Positions 37,326-49,734 of a stretch of 64,000 bases of DNA are shown here, piece after piece. How positions within the stretch are numbered: position 1 is the first letter of the stretch; each line of letters begins with the position of its first letter. The notes under the pieces were generated by a model, which was not told the origin of the DNA, made no database searches, and saw only the letters and a list, made by a program, of their open reading frames with translations. Source of the DNA: Cacajao melanocephalus (Eukaryota > Chordata > Mammalia > Primates > Pitheciidae); assembly GCA_963573385.1 (NCBI GenBank), contig CAUYLG010044547.1, forward strand, positions 1-64,000. Direction: 5' to 3'. The position numbers and the translations under genes were made by a program.

Positions 37326-38379
37326 TATCCAATTGGTAATTAGTACAATTCTATAACTAGACTTAAGGTAGCTTATGACTTAAGTTGGGAAGTTCAGACA
37401 TACTTTGAATTAAGATTACACTCTTTATTCAGCTCCACTTGAAGTTAATTATTTGAAATCCCTGGAACTTGCATCTTATTCACATATTGAAAACAATTGA
37501 ATTCATTAACTTATCAAATATTTTGTGATTCTTAGATAACACTGAATATGAAAACATTAATATAATAGTTTCCAATTTATCAAAACATATACACATATAC
37601 ATGTATTGCCTTCTTGGCATTATGCAATAGCTTTTCTCCATAGACTCCAAGGCTTTTCATAAATTTGAATTTAATTTCATAGGTGTGAATTTTCACAACT
37701 GAATATTTACAGAGGTACCTGCTAGGCATTTTTGTTGTAATTTTACTATAATATAGGTATAAAATAATCAGCAAATTCATTACGATCACTTCAAGGTAAG
37801 CTGAAAATCTCTGCACAAATGTTAGAAATGTCCAACTTTCAGACATTGGAAGACAATTGTCGTGTACTTTCTAAATCTTCCTTATTTTGTGCAAAGTTGT
37901 TCAATGCTCTTCTACCAGTGCTTAATGTGTGCTAGATTTCAGACTTTTCCCCTTCTGGTTACTTTCCTAAAGACATGCTCTGACATCTACAAATTCTACT
38001 TCTTTTCTTTTAATATTGCTATAACGCTAAACTATCTGTAGTTTTCCTTTCACATCACACTTTTCACCCCTTTATGCTGTATCGGTACATAAGTTTGCAT
38101 TGTATAGTTCAGCAGTTACCATGGACAAGAAGTCACTGACTTCATAGACAAGCAGAGCAGATTGAATTTCACCTGCCATAGAAAATGAGTGGTGCCTATA
38201 CCAAAGCAGAGAAACTAAGCCACAATATATATTTAATATTTTTCTCTACCCACAGTGTACATAAATGATATAGTTACAATTAATGAGGTACTTGGCCAAA
38301 GATTTTCACTGGTGGCTAATGGAAAAATAACTATATTAAGTCTTGGATTTAGCCATTCGTATAGGAACCTGCAGAAGCT
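37326..38379. other. Unassigned DNA
   Basis: No element or gene recognised. Confidence 0.55.
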
Positions 38380-39822
38380 GAGACTATTCACTTCAGCCCA
38401 AAGCTAGAATTGCTTGTTCAATCCCAAATGTCAGCTAGATTTTAGATCTGGAACTCATTGATTAAAGAAGTGGCTGTTTCATGATGAGGAAAGACCTTTC
38501 AACACCATGGGAAGTATATATTGTAATGATTCCCCCAGTTTTATGGAAAAAAATCAATATCCAGTTAAAGAACGATTGCACTCAAGACACAAGGAATGAA
38601 TTTACTTTGATACCAAGAGACCAACAATAATGGCTCTTCTGTTATAAGTGGGAGCTTACAAGAACCAAGTCATAAATAAAGTACTGGCTGGATTCCTAGC
38701 TCACATTGAGCCTGCAAAGTCCATGGACCCACCTAATACTCAATTCTTCAATCTGCAAGTATATATTTGAAATGGGTGTATATAGCAATTAAAACACACC
38801 TCCCCACCCCAGCCATTGAGAGCTTAGATTGTTAGGTAAGACCTATTACAATGATAAAAGGCAAAAGAAAACCTCTGAACCTTCCCCAATACTTCAGGAA
38901 AGATAATACATTAAAATAATATTTCATACTTAGGAGGATGGTATAGATTAGTGCCATCAGTGAAGACCTAAAAGATGCATGGCTGGTTGTCTGCATTATA
39001 TCTCTACTTCATTTTCTGGTCTGACCATAGCAGAAAACAGATGAGTTCTGGAAATAACTATAAACTGCCACAGTCTAAACCAAATAGTAGCCACAATAAC
39101 AGCTCTTTTGCTGGGCACGGTATTTTTGGAAGAGAACATTATTAATAAAATCTCATGTACATGTAAAGTGATCATTGAGTTGGTAAATATGTATTTTCCA
39201 TTCCAGTTAGATAAGAAGATGAGAAACGTTTTACATATACTTGAGATGAACATCATTCATTTACAGATTTACAGTTTTGTTTCAGATTTATATTAACTGT
39301 CCCACCCTTTATCACCCTTATAGTCCAAAAAAATCTATACCATTAGAAGTTGTGTTATTTTGGACCCACTAAATGTAAGCATTCAGATGAGTCTGGCAGC
39401 AGGTGATCTTAACATAAAAATATGTTATACTGCTTTCAGCCTAAGCTGAGTAAAATATATGGGTAAGCTGCATGACCAGGTACCACACTGTACTTGTGGT
39501 CATATTGAGGGGAAAGATTCTTATGACCAGTTGAAGGAGGAGAAAAACATCATCTGAGTATGGCTTACAGATAAATTGTCTCAGAGCATGTATGGAAACC
39601 AAAATGGATGACAGCTGCGTCGTGGCCACATTAGAAGTGGCCCTGAAAGATGGTGGAGATCAAAAATTTTCCCAATGGACAGAACTACAGCACTACACCT
39701 AGTCATCCATATTGGATGAAGAAAAGGCAGCCCAAGATGAGAATGCATATAGATTTCTAGACAATGATCAGTGGTCTGTTTATGTGCTCAGGGTCCTGGA
39801 AGGAAAATAACTAGAAAACTCA
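38380..39822 (+). mobile_element. Decayed ERVL-class internal sequence, left part, candidate
   Basis: The part nearest the following LTR (about 39450-39822) resembles the pol region, around RNase H, of ERVL-type endogenous retroviruses at the DNA level; further left the resemblance is weaker. Frames are destroyed throughout by stops and indels, with no open stretch above about 86 codons in either direction. No matching 5' LTR was found at the left. The identification is by eye and needs a repeat search. Confidence 0.45.
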
Positions 39823-40290
39823 TGTGATAGGGGGAACAATGGCCCTATCCCTCCAAAACATCCGTATCCTAATTCTTGGAACCTGAGAATTTGTTATCTT
39901 ACATGGTAAAAGGCACTTTGTAAACATAAGTAAGATTAAAGATCTTGATATGGTGAGATTATCCTGTATTACTAGGGGGCGTCCTGTCTAATAATATGAA
40001 TTCTTAACAGTGGAAAAACTCTCCTGGCTGTTTTGAGAGAGAATTATGGCTACAAAACCTTATAAGAAGGATGCAGAGTCATGAGTCAAGAAATGTGGAT
40101 GGCCTCTAGAAGCTGAAAAAGTTAAAGACGTACCCTTAGAGAGGAATGCAGCTCCGCTGACCTTTTGATTTTAGCCCAGTGAAACCAGTGTTTGACATCT
40201 AATCTACAGAACTGTAATGGAATAAATCTGTATTTATTTGTACCACTGAGTTGCCAGTAATCTATTACAACAATAATAGAAAATTAATTA
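39823..40290 (+). mobile_element. MaLR-type (MLT1-like) solo LTR
   Basis: It begins TGTGATAG and carries CCTAATTCTTGGAACCTGAG, GGCCTCTAGAAGCTGAAAAA, CCTTTTGATTTTAGCCCAGT and a terminal block with AGAACTGTAATGGAATAAAT, in the order of an ERVL-MaLR LTR, with AATAAA near the 3' end. ERVL-like internal sequence seems to continue on both sides, so it was probably inserted into that older element. A related but quite diverged LTR lies at 46418-46935. Confidence 0.75.
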
Positions 40291-41520
40291 AATGGTAGAC
40301 AAGAAGGTCTGTGGTACAACCACATGGACAGATACATGAGAGTGGGCGGATAACAGGAAGGTTTTGGGACACAAATTAAAGCCCGCTAGACACCATCCAC
40401 AACAATGAGGGACTGAACAACACAGACCAAATGACCTGACCAGTTCTCCTTCATCAGCTTTTCCAGAACTCACCCTCTAGGCACAAGAAAGGAATAATCA
40501 CAGTAGTGGAGACAGAGGCTCTCTAGAAACCCAACAGCATGGATTCTTGCTAGTCATTGCTCTTTCTGAATGTCCAGATGTTCAGATAAAAGCCAACACT
40601 AAATCTGCAATATGACAACATTCCTTAAGGAATTGATTTTCTATGGCAAGTTGAGTACATTGAGCTCAGTTCAATTTGTACTCTGCCGTCTGTCTTCTCA
40701 AGAAGTTATACCGTGTGCTGAGTATGAATTTACCTTTCTTGCCTACAGAGTTCACTGTAAAGAAACTTACAAAATGTCTGTTCTACAGGCATGAAATCTG
40801 ACACAGTATAGCACATGACCAGGGGACTCACATCACACTGAGAAATTATGTCCCATACTGTGCCACCTGAAAATAAGAGCCCCATAAAAATCTGGAAAAC
40901 ACTTTTAAATGGCAGCTGAATTATTATCTTACAAGCCATTGTGAAATAATGGGATGCCATCCTTCAGGATAAAATCCATGTACTAAATTAAATCCAGGGA
41001 ATCTATATGATGTTGTGTTCCCTAAAGGAAGAATATATAGGTTCCAGAACAAACATGAAGAAGTGGAGTAGTATGGATCCATTACTAATATTTCTAAAGA
41101 CACAACTAGAGGGAATTTGTACTTCTTCTCTCTAAATTCATGTGCTCTTCAAGACTGGAGATGTAAGTCTATAAACGGAGCACATTCTTTAAGGGAACAC
41201 AGCATGGATGCCATTGGACTACAAACTACGAGTTACACCATGGTTGTTTGGACTCATTGTGTGCAGGATTCAGTTGGTAAGGGGAATCACTACACTGGCT
41301 GGAATAATTGACTCTGATCAGCAGCTGAAGGTAAGGCTGCTTTTATCCAATGATGGAGGAGCATTGGGAAGCTGAAGTGATAAGTTTGGGTGCCTCCTGA
41401 TACTCCCTTGCCTCACTATAACTGTAAATGGATAAATGCAGCAATGCTGAAAGTAAATGACCCCTTAGGAATAAAGATTTGGGTCACATTACTGGTTGGC
41501 CACTAAGACATGCTGAGGCA
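40291..41520 (+). mobile_element. Decayed ERVL-class internal sequence, right part, candidate
   Basis: Sequence after the LTR appears to carry on the pol-like region and then a later part of the same class of element, ending somewhere before 41520. Severely degraded; short open frames only. Boundaries are guesses. 41521-41854 beyond it is unassigned. Confidence 0.38.
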
Positions 41521-41854
41521 ATGGCTAACAATAAGAAAAATTTAGAATGGGTGGTGTAGGAGAAAGAGGGTAAGTGCAGTGCAAATTTAAATCCAACTGC
41601 AGTGACCAGGGCTATAAATTGTTCTGTTAATCTCTTTTTCTTATGTTTTCTTTCAGGAGGAGAAATCCTGGGGCCTGTGAAGGAGCTATTCCCAAACCTA
41701 CATTTAAAAGTAAATATTTTACCTAAAAAGGATTAATTGGAGTAACTCTGAAAATATGTGGCTTTCTGGGTCTCTGCTTCAGGGAGTATAATTGACTGAC
41801 AGCCCCCTCTGCTGCTTTCTGAATCCACCAGCATATTTACACTAATGCCACACT

Positions 41855-42745
41855 TCTATGTTTTTCAAGGCTTGACAGCTTATTTATTTTTAGCATTGAA
41901 TGATATTCCATTGTCTGGATATGCCAAAGCTTATTTATCTATTTACTTACTGAAGAATATCTTGGTTATTTCCAAGTATTGGCAATTATGAGCAAAGCTG
42001 ATATAAACATTTGTGTGCAGGTTTTTGTGAGAAAATAAGTTTTCAACTCCTTGGGGTAAATTTCAAGAAGTATGATTGCTGGATCTTATGGTAAGAGTGT
42101 ATTTAGTTTGGTAAGAAAGTGTCAAACTGTTTTCCAAGGTGACTGTACCATTTTGTGTTCCGTCCAGCAATGAATGTGAGTTTCTGTTGCTCAACATCCT
42201 TGCCAACATTTGGTGTTGTCAATGTTTTGGATTTTGGCCATTTTATTGGTGTGTAGAGATATCTCACGGTTGTTTTATTTTGTGGTTTTCTGATGACATA
42301 TCATGTGGACCATGTTTTCCTATGTTGAACTGTCATATCTTCCTTGGTGAGTTGTCTGTTAAGGTCTTTGGCCCAATTTAATTAGGTTGTTTTTTTTTAA
42401 TTGTTGATTTTGAAGACTTCTTTGCACATATTAGATAACAGTCATTTATCAACTATGTCTTTTGTAAATATTTTCTCCCAGTCTGTGGCTTCTTTTTTTA
42501 TTCTCTTGGCAATATCTTTCACAGAGAAGAGTGATTAATTTTTAATAAAGGCCAACACACCAATTCTTTCCTTCATGGATTAGGCCAATGGTGTCATATC
42601 TAAAATGTTATTATCAAGGCCTAGTTCACCTATTTTTTTCTTTTTTGTCTTCTAGGATTTCTGTAGTTTTGATTTTTACATTTCAGTATGTGATGCCTTT
42701 TAATGTTTGTGATACCATAAGGGTTTATTTTTTTCTCTCTCTTCC
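41855..42745 (-). mobile_element. Old L1 (L1M-type), ORF2 C-terminal region, minus strand
   Basis: Antisense L1 ORF2 features follow in order: AATGATATTCCATTGTCTGG, GATTGCTGGATCTTATGGTA, GTTTTCCAAGGTGACTGTAC and GTCTGTGGCTTCTTTTTTTA. Divergence is well above that of the L1PA copies. No open frame of note. 42746-43383 to its right is AT-rich and unassigned. Confidence 0.85.
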
Positions 42746-43383
42746 ATTATTGTATATGTCACTTTCAGAAACACTATGCATATATAGGCATACTATATTT
42801 ATTTTATGCATTATGTACTTATTTTATTTATTGCCTGCTTAATTCCACAGGAATACATCCCTTTGCATATCAGAGTCATATGAGGTGTTTTTGTTGCTGT
42901 TGTTTTTGCCAATCGACTATCAGTAGCTGCTATAATTTAAATGCTACAATTCATGCTGAAATTTAATTTCTATTGTAACGGTATTCAGAGGTGAAACTAA
43001 GAAGTAATTAGGCCATGAGGGCTACACTTTCCTGGGTAGTATTGTTGCTATTATAAAAGGATGAATTTGAATACTTCTGTTCTCTCTCTTGTCCTTCCTC
43101 CTTCAGCCATCACCATTTTCATTTCCTTGATTATACTTTTTAGCCGTGAATTTACTTATTTATTTTAGAAGAGTGTGTTAAATCTATGGCCTACCAACAT
43201 TAGTTGTAAAGGGGAATGGTTTTGTTTTTCTTGGTGATTAGTGTGTGTGTATGTGTACATTTCTATGTGTGAATGTGTACATATATGAATGTGATTGGCA
43301 TTTTTTTCTCTTCCTTTTATTTCTTATTTTATAAAATGTACTACTAATTTTCCTTGTGAAATAAACAAAATATTGATGGTATA

Positions 43384-43800
43384 TTAGTTAGAGATCTCTA
43401 GAAAAATAGCCAATCAGATGTGTATGTGTGTGTATATGTAGGTGGGGGATAGAGGGGAGGTTATTTTAAGAAATTAGCTCATGTGATTATGAAAGCTGGC
43501 AAGTTCAAAATCTGCAAGGTGGGCCTATAGTCTAGAGAACCAGGCAAAACTCATATGCAGTTCAAATCTGAGGGGATGGTGTTGCACATGAAATCTGAAG
43601 AGCAGTCTGCAGGAGAATTCCCTTTTGTTTGTGAAGGACAGTGTTCAACTCTGTTCTTTTTAGGTCTTCAACTAATTGAGTGAGGCTCACCCACATCAAT
43701 CTACTGAGGACAATCTGTTTTATTCAAAGGCCATGAATTCAAATGTAAATCTCATTTGTCTGGCAACCTTCATAGAAACATCCAAAATACATAAAATTAA
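43384..43800 (-). repeat. Dispersed repeat, unnamed family, copy B
   Basis: TTAGTTAGAGATCTCTAGAA at the left is the reverse form of the end of copy A, and the block TCAATCTACTGAGGACAATC, with TTCATAGAAACATCCAAAAT near the right, continues the match. A TG-rich tract lies near 43420-43440. Confidence 0.7.
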
Positions 43801-46417
43801 GCCAAGATGATGCATAAAAAGGGACACAAATTGACAAAAGGGAACAAAAATGATAAGTAGGGATTAATGGTTACCTGGGGAACTGACAGAATACCAATTC
43901 AAGGCATTGTTGCTGGATATCCAGGTCCAAGCTGAATACTTCTGCTTCAGAGGATGTGCTGTGGAAGTTGAGGGAGTTCTTAATGAGACTTTTGAGGGAA
44001 TAAACTGGGAAGTAGAGTGAATATAACCTGACGCTCTGAGAAAGGAATCCTTATCCATCAACCATAAGAACTCCCATCAGTGCACCATATGTGTGTTCCA
44101 TTGAATATCTACTCTACTCTACAGAAAGTTGATAGAGATATTTTTTTCCTGGTATAGCAATTGAGTAAAATCTGGACATGCACAGGATTTCACTTTGTCC
44201 CAGATGAACCACTGGATAGTGTGTGGGGTCGTGAAGAAGACATTTGCAATCTGCTTTTTGCACAGAGGTTGCAGAAATGAGCAAGTTCTAGCCCTTGGAA
44301 CTGAGAAAAAAGGTCTTACTGAAGAGATAATTGGTGAGGAGAAGAATAATAGGAGAAGCATATATTGTTTGAACCCCGCCCCAAGTTCATTATGCCCCAC
44401 TACCAACAACAAAATATATCACCCTTGAGAACCACTTGTATAGAGTATTAAACCACAAGATCCTACAACTCCTAGTCACCATGTTACTTACTATAAGGTT
44501 TGATCTTTATCTATAGGATGAACATAGTACTTTTCATAAGTAAGTTCTGAATGTAATTTTAAAGATTCAATTTGCTAACCCAGTATAATGTATGTTTAAG
44601 ATTTCTGTAAATTATAAAAATATGTATTTAGAACATGTGTTAGTGTGTGGAGGAGTATGTGTGAAGTATTTACCAAGGGGAATTTTAATTTGCAGATTTC
44701 CTGGGGGTAGATTAAACATTTTAAACATTAAGTCTTTTATACATTAAACATTCTTTTAAAATTTAAACATTATAAAAGAGGGTTAGGATAGAACTTAGTG
44801 TGCTTGGAGAGTCCTAGCTTGCTCCTGTTGCTGTAGACATGTTGTTAGAATCATCCTCAAAAGAGAGTGATTCCACCATCAAAAGAATTTGACTTGGATG
44901 ATACGTAATATTATTAGTATTTGTTAGCTTCTAAAATTGTATGATATTCATCCTACTCCACTGACTGAATCCACTTACTTGTTGTCTTTATGTTTTCTTC
45001 TGTGCTCCCAAGAGGTCATACATCTTTTACTAATTTCATTCTACCCACTTTAAAGGGGATTGACCACATGTTTGTCTTGGTTGACAATTTAGAGATGGCT
45101 GCTTAATTTCATTCCTCTGCAATTTGCTATCCTACATTGTAACTTGGAGTTTCAGTGTTCAGAAAATATAAGATGATACCAAATGATGTGTGAAAAGTGT
45201 ATCTGTTCTATGCATTTGAGCTATAAATTTTATGACATTCCAATGAATTAAGATGCAAAACTTCAGGGATAAAGAAGTCTACATTTGTATAGTGCTTTCC
45301 AGTTTAGGACATGCTTTCATATAAATAATGTCACTCTGCTTCTTTATATAAAAAACACTCATTTCTTACAATCTCTTTGTCAAAATGACCAAATAAATGT
45401 CAGCTCATTTGTTAATGCTGAGGATACATTCCCGACAAACGAAATCCACCCAAAAGCAGCACTTCAAGCTTTCCCTTAGGAACCTGGCCTTACTGCCAAT
45501 GTTTAAAATTTATTTCAAGTTCTCTTTAGCTTCAGAACACTTCAATAATTCATCATTGTTTTAACTGGCCACTGCCCTTCCTTTATTTGACTGTACATAA
45601 AAACCTATACCCTATTTCTGCTGAAAAAGCAACTTTAGAAACAAAAATCAAAGTCTTAACAAAGGGCTTGTTATTTGTACTGTTGAGACAGTACCACATC
45701 TTTTTCCATCATTCTAAGGAAATATGTTTTGGTTCATTCAAATAGCAAGCTAGTTCAATTACGCTTCAAAATCTTAACCAATATCAGTTAAAAGAAAGAT
45801 GATCCAGGTTCTCCAGATAGTACCTAATATATTTTATGATAGCCTATTATTTAATAGATAAAAATTTGAAATAGTATATTTTCTAAATTGGTATTCCAAA
45901 ACTTAAAGCAGAATCGCCAAGTTAAAATCTGGACACTGGTGTTAAGCAATGTCACGCCAAGTAAGTTCAATTTATTCTTCTCAACTTTTACCTCAAATCA
46001 GTTTTCTTCATATCATATTGGGCCTTTTGATCCTAACATCCAACCTCATTGTGATAGTCATTAGAGCTATTCACCAACATTTCTGATTCTTCTCTTTGTA
46101 GGCACACAATAGGATCTCTTATAGTTAGAGGTGGCTAATGAAATGTCAGTTTCCAGGAGGAGATTTAAAAAAGTTGATGGTGCACAATGACACAGTTTTT
46201 GTGTGTGTATACCAGCCCATGTTCTTAAGATTAAAGGCTCAATCTCTGTATGAGGATAGTATGATGAATGTGGGCATGAGGGAAAAACAAGTCCTTGATA
46301 TTTTCAGTCACCAATATTTTGTAGTTGTTTTTTACAGTACTATAATATAATTTATCTTTACCAACACATTCATAAAAATGAAAATTAATCATGTATTGCA
46401 AGGTGGTTGTAGTACGC
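43801..46417. other. Unassigned DNA
   Basis: No gene or named repeat recognised. Near 44710-44775 the motif ATTAAACATT and variants recur four times, a small local duplication. Two opposed overlapping open frames of 97 and 77 codons at 44119-44428 show no known features. Confidence 0.5.
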
Positions 46418-46935
46418 TGACTAATATTCCCCTGAACTCCAAAAAGAGATATCAGGTCCTAATCTCTGGAACATGTAAATGTTGCTTTTTAAGGGAAAAG
46501 CGTCTTTGCAGATGTGACTAAATTAAGGATGTTGAAACATAATGATTTTCTGGATTGTCCAGGTGTGCTCTAACTGCAATCTCAAGTAGTTTTATAAGAT
46601 AAAGGCAGAAGGTGACTTCACACAGCCACATACAGAGGAGAAGGCAATATGAAAAGGGAGCAGAGAAAGATTTGAAGATGCATGCCTTATTTAGAATATT
46701 ATGTGGCCACAATCCAAGGAATGCCAGCAGCCAACAGAAACCAGATAAGGTAAAGAATGTATTCTCCCCTAGAGCCTTTGAAAATGATATAGCTCTGTCC
46801 ATACCTTGATTTCAGCACAGTGCTATTGATCTAGGATTTTGGTTTCTGGAAATGTGAAAGAATAATTTGCGTTGTTTTAAGATACTAAGGTTGTGATAAT
46901 TTGTTAAAACAGCCTTAGTAAACTAGTGTATTACA
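46418..46935 (+). mobile_element. MaLR-type (MLT1-like) LTR
   Basis: It begins TGACTAATATTCCCCTGAAC and ends near TAGTGTATTACA. Internal blocks TCCTAATCTCTGGAACATGT, CTTTGCAGATGTGACTAAAT, CTCCCCTAGAGCCTTTGAAA and ACCTTGATTTCAGCACAGTG match the same LTR group as 39823-40290 in the same orientation. The two copies are clearly different in detail and length, so I treat them as separate insertions rather than a pair bounding one provirus. Confidence 0.75.
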
Positions 46936-47151
46936 GCTTATAGCTGCTGTATATTTCAATAAACTGGCAGGTTTGAATAAAATTCGTTTATTTTTAGGTT
47001 TTTTTCCCAGGAATAATATTGGATTCATATAAAATGTATTGATACTAAATAATTAGTAAGTTATAAACCCATAAAGCAATCAGACTGAACATTCTAGTTT
47101 ATAATAAGTGCTTTGTTTTACATTTAGAAGAAATGTATGTAACAAATATAC

Positions 47152-47154
<3 letters not shown>

Positions 47155-47195
<41 letters not shown>
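47155..47195. repeat. (TA)n microsatellite, about 20 units
   Basis: 41 bases of alternating T and A without interruption, self-complementary and so able to form a cruciform or hairpin. Confidence 0.96.
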
Positions 47196-47197
<2 letters not shown>

Positions 47198-47724
47198 TTG
47201 CAAAGCTGTTTTTCAATGCTAACAAATAATCAATATACTATAGGGAAGATTTTAAAGAAATTATATATCCCTGTATTATATTTCAATAAAAATAATCTGA
47301 ATACAAATTGATAGAAGATATAGAAAGCTTTTGAAAACATTATTTTTTCTCCCAGAGTAGATGTTCAGAGATGTGTGTTTCACTATTTCTAAATGCTTCC
47401 ATCTGCTGTAAGTTTTCAATAAGTTTATGTTACTAAGAATGCAAAAGTCTTGCCAGGAGGAAGAAAGTCTTATGTATGTGTTGCAGAAAAAGGCCTTTTG
47501 CTTTAAACAACACAAGTCATTCAAACATGATTACCCCAGAATGAAAGCATTAATGTAATGACGATACATAGAGCATACAGCTAAGAGATATGTCTGTCAC
47601 TTTTATCACTCTATCCCTAAATCCTGGAAAAGAGCATAGTACTCAGTAGGTATTCAGTAAACATTAGATTATATTTTAAACATAAGTTGGAATTCAGCTT
47701 TTTATTGAGAGAATACCCATTTTT

Positions 47725-47880
47725 GACGTTTAATTTTGTGTATCAACTTGGAGAGTGTTTTCAAATCAGTTTACCATTTCAATGATGAACTTTGATTAAA
47801 GCATTTGGCTTTTCCAAGTGTTGGTGGGCCTTATCCAATCAGTTGAAGGCTTAAATAAAACAAAACATCATCCTTCTCCA
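47725..47880 (+). repeat. Dispersed repeat, unnamed family, copy C (partial)
   Basis: TTTAATTTTGTGTATCAACTT at the left and CCTTATCCAATCAGTTGAAG on the right match the 5' half of the family seen in copies A and B. The 3' half is missing. Confidence 0.6.
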
Positions 47881-48530
47881 GTAAGAGGAGTTGGTAAATA
47901 GAGTTTATAAAGAAATATTTTATACCTTGGCTCACCAAACAGAATTGTGATGTAAAATTGAGCAGGAGCATTGAATATTTTCTGTCTTCCTTTTTCATGT
48001 TTCACACAGCCATCTCATTATTTATATCATTTATTTTTCTAAACAATATTTAAGAGTATCCTTTTGACATTTCTGTGTAATACACCTATGTTTTTACTTT
48101 TATACTTTAGTTTATTGTGTTTGCCTTCTTGCTGATTTATTTACTTTTTATATTCCTCTACTCATCCAAATTTGTCTCTTCTAATGTAGTTGGAGTTGTA
48201 CTATGAAAACCATAAAAAACTAGCTGGGAGGAAAAAAGCATTTTTTTAGTTGAATTTCTATTGTTGATTAGCACTTTATCCTGGACCTGAATTTCCCCAT
48301 CTATAATATATAACTGCAATGCTTGCCTTATTTAATTCCCAGAATTGACAGAATGAAAACCATGTATGGTAATACAATTTATAAATCAAGAAATTAATTT
48401 TATTATCTCAAAGCTCTGTGTTTTGTTACCCTATCAAAAATCAATTCATATTAACTAATAATTTAATTCTACTAATTATGACTATGCTTGAAAAAATTAA
48501 AATCTATATACACTCATAAACTTTTTTCCT

Positions 48531-48573
48531 TTTTTTTAAATTGTACTTTAGGTTCTGGGGTACATGTGCAGAT
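48531..48573 (-). mobile_element. L1 3' UTR tip, left half of an L1/Alu chimera
   Basis: After a T-run, the stretch TAGGTTCTGGGGTACATGTG is the antisense of the last bases of an L1PA 3' UTR. It stops after about 43 bases and gives way within a few bases to an Alu in the opposite orientation. Confidence 0.85.
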
Positions 48574-48578
48574 CTATG

Positions 48579-48692
48579 CGTGAGAATTGCTTGAACCAAG
48601 AGGCAGAGGTTGCAGTGAGCCGAGATTGTGCTACTGCACTCCATCCTGGGCAACAGAGTGAGACTCTGCCTCAAAACAAAACAAAACAAAAA
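48579..48692 (+). mobile_element. Alu right-arm 3' end, right half of an L1/Alu chimera
   Basis: TGAGAATTGCTTGAACCAAG, GGTTGCAGTGAGCCGAGATT and the final CAGAGTGAGACTCTGCCTCA are the end of an Alu right monomer, followed by a CAAAA-type tail. The unit has a T-tract at its left and an A-tail at its right, both outward-facing. AAACTTTT near 48518-48526 and AAACTTTG at the right border may be traces of one target duplication. Confidence 0.88.
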
Positions 48693-49059
48693 CTTTGTTG
48701 TATTAATAGCTTATTATTTTAAAACAGGACATATTTTATGTATATACTTTTCAACCACTAATGAAAATACACCTAAAACTATGAGAGATGCGCACTTGAA
48801 AACACTTTTAAGATGTATTAAATGTTTTCGGGACTCTATACTAAGGGAATAGGAAGGTATTCGGTGGTATTATATGTGGGATTTCACAATCAAATGTAAA
48901 CTTTGTTAAAATCTCTTTCATTTTGGTGACATACAATGGGATGTGTTAAGAAGGAAGACTGAGGAGATCTGCCATGGCATATACTGCTAAGAAATTATGT
49001 AAGAGAACTAAAATTCAATCAGAGCACGGGATGCATAGGTAATTTTAAAAACACTAGTG

Positions 49060-49590
49060 GGGGCAAATGACAATTTGGTGTCAGATAAGAAGAAATGAGA
49101 AATGGGGAAAATGTGAACAAAAGTCTAAATTGAATAATAAATGCAGAGTGTCACAACCCCTCAATCAATTCCTACATGAATTCCCAGTTCCAGACAGTTC
49201 ACCAACCCACACTAAACTGTCAAATCATGTACTGTTAATTCTTCTTCCAGCCTTCCCCAAGGGGACCTGTGACCTTTTACCAGGATGACTGTGCATTGCG
49301 GAAAAGGACATAATCAGACCTTTTGGGAATTACTGGACACTAGTTCTAAACTGAAACTAATTCCAGGAGACTTGATATGTCACGGTGGTCCATCAGTCAG
49401 AGTGGGGACTTATGGAAGTCAGGTGATCAATGGAATTTTATCTCAGATCCATCTCATACCGGGCGTAGTGCATCCCTGAACCCATCCTGTGCTTATTTCC
49501 CCAGTTCTAAGGTACATAATTGACATAGACACAGTCAGCAACTGGAAGAATTCTCACACTGGGGATTCTTCTCTTCCTCATTTAGACTTC
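49060..49590 (+). mobile_element. ERVL-class internal fragment with protease region
   Basis: The DNA resembles the pro region of ERVL-type elements. In the open stretch 49285-49479 the retroviral aspartic protease signature reads LLDTSS: the Asp codon is GAC at 49336-49338, and the position after Thr is Ser (AGT at 49342-49344) where this protease family normally has Gly. A different frame (49067-49288) stops just upstream, so the reading frame is also shifted. No LTR was found next to it. It is a dead, isolated fragment, distinct from the one at 38380-41520 because the order of parts is wrong for a single copy. The 367 bases left of it (48693-49059) are unassigned. Confidence 0.65.
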
Positions 49591-49734
49591 GAATAAAATT
49601 TCAGTTCTGTAGAACACTATTTCTAACCCTTCTCAACAGATTAGGTTAGGTATCCTTACATGACCCCATATCACCATTAATTTTACATTTGTGCATTTTT
49701 CTTGTTCATAACTTTTAAATTAATTATTGATTAT

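Larger units (their letters stand above)
46936..48530. other. Mostly unassigned AT-rich DNA
   Basis: It contains a TA array and copy C of the dispersed repeat. A weak MIR-like 3' end lies near 47620-47680. Nothing else recognised. Confidence 0.5.

Noticed and set aside
44119..44428. Overlapping opposed open frames of 97 and 77 codons
   Set aside because: No recognisable domain, start context or splice signals; length is within chance for this composition.
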